A stretch of 12,119 nt of DNA from Holosporaceae bacterium (GTDB taxonomy: Bacteria; Pseudomonadota; Alphaproteobacteria; UBA3830), in assembly GCA_031267195.1 (NCBI GenBank), contig JAIRZO010000016.1:1-12119 (forward strand). Direction: 5' to 3'. A program made the position numbers and the translations under genes. How positions within the stretch are numbered: the first letter of the stretch is position 1; each line of letters starts with the position of its first letter. This document shows positions 6,327 through 12,119 of the stretch, one piece after another. The notes below the pieces were generated by a model that made no database searches, was not told where the DNA came from, and saw only the letters and a program-made list of their open reading frames with translations.

Positions 6327-8080
6327 GAACGGATGGAACGACTAACAATATATTGTTGCCCAATGGAGAGAATGTTACTGAAGGTCCAATAGACCACTAA
6401 TCCAGAAGGCAATTGCGCAAACATGCAAGTAAACATGATTGGCATTACGAAAAGCATCACTTTGGCCTGGGCTGCATCCGGAGATGATGGCCCAATTTTC
6501 TGCTGCCAAAACATTGATAACCCCATTAGCATTGGCCAAATTCCGATGTTTAAAAAACTAGGCAATGTGATGGGAATCAATCCGCATAGATTGAACAGAC
6601 TTACTGGATCCGGTAGAGATAGATCATCTATCCATCCCAAAAACGGGGCCTGCCTCATTTCTATGGAAATGTAGAGTACTTTGTAGAGTGCAAATAGCAC
6701 CGGAGATTGCAGTAGAGTCGGCAGGCATCCGCCAATGGGATTAATTCCTTCCTTTTGATATACGGCAGATAGTTCCTGCCCTAACTTTGTCTTATCATCG
6801 GCGTATTTTTTCTGCAATGCTTGAATTTTTGGCTGAATTTCTTTAAGGCGATTCATTGATCTATAGGATTTGTGGGCCAGCGGAAACAGCAGCAACTTTA
6901 TCAACAGCGTCAGCAGCAGGATTCCCAAGCCCATATTGCCGATGATGTCCTTCAAAAAAGCTAGAGCGTAGAGCAATGGCTTTGTTAAAATGTACAGGCA
7001 TCCAAAATCAATGGCTAGATCAAAATGCGCAATGCCGAGTTTGTTTTCATACATATCGAGAATTTTCAGCTCCTTTGCTCCCACAAACAGCTTATTTACC
7101 TGGGTAATTTCTTCGGATGCAGCAACTGTCACAAAATCGCCGGCGCTTTCTACTCTATACAAGTTCTTGTTTAAATATGGGAAATAGCTGTAGGAAACGG
7201 AATAATTGCTTTTCTGATCTGGAACAAACGCCACCAGCCAATATTTATCCGTGATCCCAAACCATCCACCGCTGGATCTATGCTCGATACTTTTCTTTTT
7301 CATGACATCGTCGTAGCTTATTTCTTCAAGCTTGCCATTAAAATATCCGATGGGGCCTTCGTAGAAATTGAAAGTGTTGTTGGTTTCATTGGCTGCAAAT
7401 TCTCGACAGATTACCGATGTTAATTTCAACGACACATCGCGATTCCCGTAGTTCTTTACGCTATCCGTTATGGTCATGACATAGTGTTCGTCGACGGAAA
7501 TTTTTCTTTCGAACCTCAGTCCATCACCATTATCCCAACTCAACAGCAATGGAGATTGTTCCGATAGTTGCACAAAATTTCCAGGAGTATCAACTTTCCA
7601 GCAGGTTTCCTCATCCGGAAGCAGCAGCGTTTTGTCGGAAGAAATCCACTCCAGCTTTGCATAGTACTTATTTTCTGTATTCCCAAATACAGAAGCGAGA
7701 TCTTTGGTATCAGGATTTTTTGCGCTATCAGTGAGTGGCGTACCCTTTTTGCCGGATGTCGGCAAGTCACGCTTGTATTTTTTTAGGAAAATATTATTGA
7801 TACTCACACTCTTCGAGCAAATAGTACCACGAAGATTAGCCGATTCCAGCTGAATTTTTTTGATCGCTACCGAAGGTGGAGCTTTCTTATTGGTCGCCAC
7901 TGCAGCGTGATTCGTGGAGTGATTTTGTTGTGTGGTAATTTGAATATCATTGCCATCATTAGCGGACTGAATAACACTTCCTTGGTTTAGAGAGTGCGTA
8001 CTCATATAAAACGGATAGCAAACCATGATAATGATAGAAACGATGGCAAACAGCAGCAGATTACGCTTTTCTTCCTCCAT
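6323..8080 (-). CDS. yidC: Membrane protein insertase YidC
   Basis: A 585-residue inner-membrane insertase/chaperone acting with or without SecYEG. It has the long Gram-negative architecture: an N-terminal membrane segment (about 8-26), a periplasmic region (about 30-340) with a low-complexity linker rich in Asn/Thr/Gln near 38-66, then the conserved insertase core with about five membrane segments (about 355-580). Core signatures are SYRSMNRLKEIQPKIQALQK, NPIGGCLPTLLQSPVLFALY, EMRQAPFLGWIDDLS and PSGLVVYWTFSN. The position of the E. coli groove arginine is lysine here (K395, LLIKLLLFPL), which keeps the positive charge. Start ATG with AGGGAAA upstream. It begins 28 bp after pnp and overlaps rodA by 4 bp. 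The familiar rpmH-rnpA-yidC setting is missing. Confidence 0.96.
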   Translation of the reverse strand: MEEEKRNLLLFAIVSIIIMVCYPFYMSTHSLNQGSVIQSANDGNDIQITTQQNHSTNHAAVATNKKAPPSVAIKKIQLESANLRGTICSKSVSINNIFLKKYKRDLPTSGKKGTPLTDSAKNPDTKDLASVFGNTENKYYAKLEWISSDKTLLLPDEETCWKVDTPGNFVQLSEQSPLLLSWDNGDGLRFERKISVDEHYVMTITDSVKNYGNRDVSLKLTSVICREFAANETNNTFNFYEGPIGYFNGKLEEISYDDVMKKKSIEHRSSGGWFGITDKYWLVAFVPDQKSNYSVSYSYFPYLNKNLYRVESAGDFVTVAASEEITQVNKLFVGAKELKILDMYENKLGIAHFDLAIDFGCLYILTKPLLYALAFLKDIIGNMGLGILLLTLLIKLLLFPLAHKSYRSMNRLKEIQPKIQALQKKYADDKTKLGQELSAVYQKEGINPIGGCLPTLLQSPVLFALYKVLYISIEMRQAPFLGWIDDLSLPDPVSLFNLCGLIPITLPSFLNIGIWPMLMGLSMFWQQKIGPSSPDAAQAKVMLFVMPIMFTCMFAQLPSGLVVYWTFSNILSIGQQYIVSRSIRS

Positions 8081-8108
8081 GATATTTCCCTATATGCTAG
8101 TCCTGCTA

Positions 8109-10205
8109 CTATTCTTGCTTGCCATCGAGTTTCATGGTCAATTTTGCTCTACCCCGACTATCATAACCTAGAAACAGCACATCCACTTCATCTCCCTCAC
8201 TAAAGATGTCAGATACATTTTCCACACGTTGGTCGGACATTTCGCTAACATGCACAAGTCCATCCCGTGGGCCATAAAAATTTACAAAAGCTCCAAAATC
8301 CATAATTTTTACAATCTTGCCGCGATACACGGTGCCATTAACGGGATCAAGAGCAATTTCGCTAATCATTCCCAGGGCTTTATTCATGGATGATGAATTT
8401 TGAGCTGAAACGGTAACATGTCCATCATCGTCTATGTCAATTTTTGCTCCACTAACTTCGATAATCTCGCGGATAACTTTCCCACCGCTACCAATAACTT
8501 CACGGATTTTATCCTTTGGTATGGAAATGGTTTTCATCTTTGGAGCGCTTTCATTAAGATCTTTCCTGTGTTGTTTTAGAACTTTTTCCATTTCTCCAAG
8601 AATATGCAAGCGTCCATCTCGGGCCTGATTCATGGCCTGTTCAATAATTTCAAAGGTAATACCTGTAATTTTGATATCCATCTGCAGCGCTGTAATTCCT
8701 TCAGCTGTACCTGCGATTTTAAAATCCATATCTCCAAGATGATCCTCTTCGCTCATGATGTCGCTGAGGATTACGGATGTCGTTTCATTCATCACAAGAC
8801 CCATGGCGATGCCAGCGACTGAATTTTTCAAAGGAACTCCGGCATCCATTAGAGCTAGAGAAGCTCCGCAGACGGTGGCCATGGATGAAGAGCCGTTACA
8901 GGACAACACTTCGGAAACCACTCGCACCGAATACGGAAATTGATCACGGGACGGAACAACGGCATCAACGGCACGCCAAGCCAGGCGGCCATGCCCTATT
9001 TCACGACGTCCAGGAGATCCGAGGCGACCTATCTCTCCGACAGAAAACGGCGGAAAATTGTAGTGAAGAGCAAAGCGCTCCTTATGTTCGCCCGCCAACG
9101 AATCCACCGATTGTTCGTCCTGAGATGTACCAAGCGTCGTTACAGCCAGCACCTGAGTTTCTCCGCGACAAAAAACTGCGGATCCATGCACCATTGGCAA
9201 CACAGACACATCAACGCTTATGGGCCGTATGTCCGTAGGTGATCTCCCATCCATGCGTCGATTGGTGGTTAATAGTTTATTGCGAACAAATTCTTCGCAG
9301 GCATCGTGGAATTTTTCCTTCAGAACAGTATCTTTAACTTCTCGCTCGCTTTCCTGGAAACGTTGTGTGATTTTTGTATATACCTCCGCCAGTGCAGAAT
9401 TGCGCTGCAATTTACTTTGGCAAGTGTAAGCGTTTTCAATATCTCCCATAAAATCAGTACGAATCTCCACCAATAATTCGTCATCATTATTTTCTGCTGA
9501 GTCTGATAAAAAAATCCACTGTTTGTCGGTTGTTTTTGTTGACAAGTCTTCTATCATATCCAGGACTGGTTGAAACGATGCATGCCCGAATTTCAGTGCC
9601 CGCAGCATCTCATCTTCCGATAGTTCATTTGCTCCGGATTCCACCATTAGAACACCATCCCTGGTTCCCGCAATGATCAAATCCAGATTCGACACATGGC
9701 CCAACGTCGGATTCAGTAAAAACTTTCCGTGTTCATAGCCGACCTTCGCCGCTGCGACGGGACCCATAAATGGCAATCCAGACAATGATAGTGCCGCCGA
9801 TGTGCCAATGATGGATATGATATCGGCGTCGTTTTTCCCATCAAAGCTCAAAACAGTGCACACAACCTGAGTCTCATTTTTGAAATGCTCATGAAACAAC
9901 GGACGGATGGGGCGATCTATCAGCCGAGAAACCAATGTTTCTTTTTCCGAAGGACGTCCTTCTCGTTTGATATATCCACCGGGAATTTTTCCTGCTGCGT
10001 AGGCTTTTTCCACATAATTTACGGTGAGGGGAAAAAAATCCGCACTCGATTCCTGCAATCTATCAGCCACCACGGTGCATAAAACTACGGTATCTCCATA
10101 GCGAACCATCACAGATCCAGTCGCTTGAGTAGCATAACGTCCAGTTTCCAGCGATAGCGGACGGCCACCCCAATCAATTTCTTTTTTTAACACCATAACC
10201 CCCAT
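8109..10205 (-). CDS. pnp: Polyribonucleotide nucleotidyltransferase (PNPase)
   Basis: Phosphorolytic 3'-5' exoribonuclease of about 698 residues that degrades mRNA and can work in the degradosome. Two RNase PH-like domains flank an alpha-helical domain; the first core has GKIPGGYIKREGRPSEKE and LIDRPIRPLF (about 72-104). The second core has RREIGHGRLAWRA and the catalytic DMDFKIAGT...ALQMDIK segment (acidic residues near 494 and 510, Lys near 512). A KH domain (ISIPKDKIREVIGSGGK, about 560-576) and an S1 domain (GTVYRGKIVKIMDFGAFV onward, about 624-692) complete the standard layout. Three in-frame ATGs lie at 10211, 10205 and 10196. I chose 10205 because GAGGA sits 6 nt upstream of it and would abut the first. 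It follows rpsO by 38 bp, the conserved bacterial arrangement. No long hairpin like the E. coli RNase III autoregulatory site is evident in that spacer. Confidence 0.96.
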   Translation of the reverse strand: MGVMVLKKEIDWGGRPLSLETGRYATQATGSVMVRYGDTVVLCTVVADRLQESSADFFPLTVNYVEKAYAAGKIPGGYIKREGRPSEKETLVSRLIDRPIRPLFHEHFKNETQVVCTVLSFDGKNDADIISIIGTSAALSLSGLPFMGPVAAAKVGYEHGKFLLNPTLGHVSNLDLIIAGTRDGVLMVESGANELSEDEMLRALKFGHASFQPVLDMIEDLSTKTTDKQWIFLSDSAENNDDELLVEIRTDFMGDIENAYTCQSKLQRNSALAEVYTKITQRFQESEREVKDTVLKEKFHDACEEFVRNKLLTTNRRMDGRSPTDIRPISVDVSVLPMVHGSAVFCRGETQVLAVTTLGTSQDEQSVDSLAGEHKERFALHYNFPPFSVGEIGRLGSPGRREIGHGRLAWRAVDAVVPSRDQFPYSVRVVSEVLSCNGSSSMATVCGASLALMDAGVPLKNSVAGIAMGLVMNETTSVILSDIMSEEDHLGDMDFKIAGTAEGITALQMDIKITGITFEIIEQAMNQARDGRLHILGEMEKVLKQHRKDLNESAPKMKTISIPKDKIREVIGSGGKVIREIIEVSGAKIDIDDDGHVTVSAQNSSSMNKALGMISEIALDPVNGTVYRGKIVKIMDFGAFVNFYGPRDGLVHVSEMSDQRVENVSDIFSEGDEVDVLFLGYDSRGRAKLTMKLDGKQE

Positions 10206-10243
10206 TAACATTCCTCGTCACCAACGCGTGATCTGTTTTACTA

Positions 10244-10507
10244 CTATCTTCTCAATCCCAGCGATTTTATGAGATGTAGGTAGCGCTCACTATCTTCTCG
10301 TTTCATATAATCCAACAATTTTCGGCGACGGCTAACCATGGCCAAAAGTCCTCTTCGCGAGTGATAATCTTTGGAATGAACATTCATGTGCTCACCCAAA
10401 GAATTAATTCTTGCAGTCAGGATTGCAACCTGCACCCCCGGTGATCCAGTATCGCCAGCATGAGTTGCGAACTTTGCGATAATATCGCTTTTATTTTCCA
10501 TCGACAT
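10244..10507 (-). CDS. rpsO: 30S ribosomal protein S15
   Basis: An 87-residue primary 16S rRNA-binding protein of the 30S platform, full length for the family. Conserved blocks are present: [46 protein letters not shown] and the C-terminal LIKSLGLRR. The nearly invariant SPEVQ is SPGVQ here, a Glu-to-Gly change at about residue 25. GGAG lies 7 nt before the ATG at 10507, supporting that start over the next ATG two codons in. The gene ends in tandem TAG stops. It sits between truB (32-bp gap) and pnp (38-bp gap) in the classical order. In other bacteria S15 binds its own leader; the short gap here shows no obvious structure for that. Confidence 0.97.
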   Translation of the reverse strand: MSMENKSDIIAKFATHAGDTGSPGVQVAILTARINSLGEHMNVHSKDYHSRRGLLAMVSRRRKLLDYMKREDSERYLHLIKSLGLRR

Positions 10508-10539
10508 CGTTTATCTCCATTTTGCTTTTTTATTTATAC

Positions 10540-11562
10540 TCAATGCACTTTCTTTATCATCGGAGAGCACATTCTAACTGCTCTAACTTCATTTTCCTCG
10601 GATACAAAACCAACGCCAAAGAAATGTCGGCTGATTTTTTCGAAGATAAGAACATTAGATGATATCATCCTGCTTCCGCCACACTCACCGCTCAAAAAAC
10701 CACCGTTGTTGACGGAAAACGGAGACACCAGCAATCTATTTTGTAGTCTTACCACAGAATCTTCATTCAAATACAAGGCCGGGATGTCGTCCAGCGGACA
10801 TTCGCAGGGAATGAGAGACCTAAAAACTGTATCAGTATCTCTCATTTTCATCAATTTTTCCAGAGAAATCGCGTCGCTTACCGAAAAAAAACCAGATTTT
10901 ATGCGCCGGAGGGCAGTCACATGAGCAACAGATCCCAGCTCTGCTGCAATATCGCAGGCTAATCGGCGAATGTAGGTCCCTTGGGAAGGGCGTGCCAAGA
11001 ATTTGAAACATTTCCCATCGGCAAAAGATGAAGCATAATCACCATTTTCATTTGCACAATCGCCATCCAGCAACTCCAGTCCAAGAATTCTGATGGGAAC
11101 CGGTGTTAACTGCACCGTTTGTCCACTGCGCATTATATCACAGGCTCGCTTGCCAGCAATTTTTTTAGCAGAAAAAGACGGAGGGATCTGAAGTTGCTGC
11201 CCTAAAAAGCGCGGTAATACTTGTTCAATCTCTTGGCGATGTGGAATCTTATCAGAAGTTGTAACCACGGCGCCACATCTGTCGAAGGTATCCGTTGCTA
11301 TTCCGAATAGCACATCAAACACGTATGTTTTTTCCACTTCTGAAGCATAGGGAATGAATTTTCGAGCTTCACCGACTGCTACAGGAAGTACGCCGGTTGC
11401 AAACGGATCCAGAGTTCCAATATATCCTACCCTGCAGCCAAATATTTTTTTTACCTTCATGAGCGCTTGATTGGATGACATGCCGGATGGTTTATCAAAA
11501 CAAAGCCAACCTCCACTCCGGAATGAATTGCCGCAGAGGTATTTGTTAATCTCACTTACCAC
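10540..11562 (-). CDS. truB: tRNA pseudouridine-55 synthase TruB
   Basis: A 340-residue synthase that converts U55 in the T-loop of tRNAs to pseudouridine. The N-terminal motif GWLCFDKPSGMSSN (18-31) and catalytic motif GTLDPFATGVLP (49-60, catalytic D52) are clear. Further family blocks are PSFSAKKIAGKRACD, ARPSQGTYIRRLACDIAAELG and LRRIKSGFFSV. In most family members the residues before GTLDP are GH; here the sequence is GYIGTLDP, so Tyr47 replaces the usual His. The C-terminal part (about 260-340) is divergent. The start is a GTG with only a weak ribosome binding site; its G is shared with the stop of a short upstream open frame (TAGTG), suggesting coupling to a former upstream gene. rpsO follows after 32 bp. 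Confidence 0.94.
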   Translation of the reverse strand: MVSEINKYLCGNSFRSGGWLCFDKPSGMSSNQALMKVKKIFGCRVGYIGTLDPFATGVLPVAVGEARKFIPYASEVEKTYVFDVLFGIATDTFDRCGAVVTTSDKIPHRQEIEQVLPRFLGQQLQIPPSFSAKKIAGKRACDIMRSGQTVQLTPVPIRILGLELLDGDCANENGDYASSFADGKCFKFLARPSQGTYIRRLACDIAAELGSVAHVTALRRIKSGFFSVSDAISLEKLMKMRDTDTVFRSLIPCECPLDDIPALYLNEDSVVRLQNRLLVSPFSVNNGGFLSGECGGSRMISSNVLIFEKISRHFFGVGFVSEENEVRAVRMCSPMIKKVH

Positions 11563-11630
11563 TATCTTTTGCTCATGATATCTTGAACTGCTCTCCCCAA
11601 CTTACTCAGACGTGTCCGGTTCTTTCGAGT
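11562..11630 (-). pseudogene. Short basic open frame ending on the truB start; possible rbfA remnant
   Basis: A 22-codon frame runs from just after a TGA (11631-11633) to a TAG at 11562-11564 whose G is the first base of the truB GTG. It reads TRKNRTRLSKLGRAVQDIMS then KR and has no ATG/GTG/TTG near its beginning. The spacing of basic and hydrophobic residues recalls the first helix of ribosome-binding factor A (R..RV...I...+..I), and rbfA normally lies directly before truB. The alignment is one residue out of register, so the match is only suggestive. It may equally be chance coding in a spacer. Confidence 0.2.
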
Positions 11631-11685
11631 TCAGCTAAATGAAGGCAGCATTAACTCTCTCGGATTCTTGGGCACATCGATGCCA
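11565..11685. other. Gap between hsp20 and truB
   Basis: The largest non-coding gap in the right half, 123 bp between the two genes. Apart from the short basic frame next to truB I see a mini-frame MLPSFS but no tRNA cloverleaf, no stem with T-tract and no persuasive promoter. A promoter for truB-rpsO-pnp could lie here, because hsp20 is normally regulated separately. Confidence 0.3.
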
Positions 11686-12119
11686 CTATTCCAGCGCCTT
11701 CGTTCCGGATTCCGGGGGGGAAGAGTTTATTTCTATATTGCGCACGTGGTTTTCGTTTTTCAGTCTATACAAATTCAAGTGCAGCAGGCCGTCGCAGAAT
11801 TCTGCATTTTCGACCTCGACGCCATCAGCTAGCACAAATGTCCTGACAAATTGACGCATTGCAATTCCACGATGTATATAGACAGAATTCGGATTCGTCT
11901 CCTGCTTTCCTCGTATGGTTAACTGATTGTTTTCTAAAGAAATATTTATCTCATCTTTTCGAAAACCAGCAAGAGCCAGCGTTATTCTAAATCCATGCTC
12001 TCCGATTTGTTCTATATTATAGGGTGGATACGAATCCTCCTGAGCTTTGGAAACCGAATTGACCAGCCTTTCGAAATGATCGAATCCCAGCAATAGTGGG
12101 CTACTGAAAAAAGACAGCC
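11686..12119 (-). CDS. Hsp20/alpha-crystallin small heat-shock protein, IbpA-like (5' end beyond window)
   Basis: ATP-independent holdase chaperone that coats unfolding proteins and passes them to DnaK/ClpB. The frame is open to the right edge, reading LSFFSSPLLLGFDHFERLVN at its visible beginning; this fits the N-terminus of IbpA-type proteins (...SPL...GFDRLF), so the true start lies outside the window and a TTG near 12093 should not be used. About 144 residues are visible. The alpha-crystallin domain follows YPPYNIEQ: FRITLALAGF, INISLENNQLTIRG, YIHRGIAMRQFVRTFVLADG, LLHLNLYR and the closing RNIEIN. The C-terminal extension is short. It lies upstream of truB on the same strand, where rbfA would be expected. 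Whether it carries a heat-shock promoter or a ROSE-type thermometer leader cannot be seen here. Confidence 0.92.
   Translation of the reverse strand, partial: LSFFSSPLLLGFDHFERLVNSVSKAQEDSYPPYNIEQIGEHGFRITLALAGFRKDEINISLENNQLTIRGKQETNPNSVYIHRGIAMRQFVRTFVLADGVEVENAEFCDGLLHLNLYRLKNENHVRNIEINSSPPESGTKALE

Noticed and set aside
8777..9238. A 153-codon plus-strand open frame opposite pnp
   Set aside because: It lies wholly antisense to the conserved catalytic part of PNPase, has no ribosome binding site that I can see, and its composition is that of a frame shadow.
10460..10924. A 154-codon plus-strand open frame opposite the 3' end of truB
   Set aside because: Antisense to a clear TruB C-terminal region and the start of rpsO; no motifs seen.
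12091..12093. TTG at 12093 as the start of the small heat-shock gene
   Set aside because: The frame is open to the window edge and the upstream residues (SPLLLGFDHF context) match the family N-terminus, so the gene continues beyond the window.

Overview
The window looks like chromosomal DNA from an AT-rich alphaproteobacterium. PNPase, YidC, RodA, DnaQ and TruB all read as alphaproteobacterial-type proteins, and truB-rpsO-pnp is a conserved bacterial order. A mevalonate-type GHMP kinase, a broken rbfA-truB neighbourhood and shuffled housekeeping genes suggest a rearranged, possibly host-associated lineage (Holosporales- or Rickettsiales-like). That placement is inference from gene content, not a phylogeny. 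Eleven genes are well supported, plus one probable gene start at the left edge. I see no tRNA, rRNA, CRISPR array or intact insertion sequence.

Left part (1-1859, minus strand): dnaQ (proofreading subunit of DNA polymerase III) is followed by a GHMP-family kinase of the mevalonate/phosphomevalonate type. Next comes a 217-base stretch (31-247) rich in inverted repeats, then the first ten codons of a gene leaving the window on the left. The Shine-Dalgarno sequence of that gene lies inside a perfect 13-bp hairpin, so its translation could be controlled by RNA folding.

Middle (1946-3864, plus strand): three overlapping genes form a partner-switching module. They are a response regulator fused to a PP2C/SpoIIE phosphatase (RsbU-like), a GHKL anti-sigma kinase (RsbW-like) and a STAS anti-anti-sigma protein (RsbV-like). 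They should carry a two-component input to an anti-sigma switch. The target sigma factor and the sensor kinase are not in the window. The module starts divergently from dnaQ across an 86-bp gap containing small dyads.

Right part (3903-12119, minus strand): read in transcription order this is hsp20 (start beyond the right edge), a 123-bp gap, truB, rpsO, pnp, yidC, rodA and rsmB. From truB onward the gaps are 15-38 bp or overlaps (yidC/rodA share ATGA), so it is probably one or a few long transcripts. It joins RNA modification, translation and decay genes (truB, rpsO, pnp, rsmB) to envelope biogenesis genes (yidC, rodA). The gap before truB, where rbfA usually sits, holds only a short basic open frame whose stop overlaps the truB start; this may be an rbfA remnant.

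No wholly new system is evident. The items most worth a second look are the hairpin-guarded start and crossing inverted repeats at 31-186, the complete partner-switching cassette, and the decayed junction upstream of truB.
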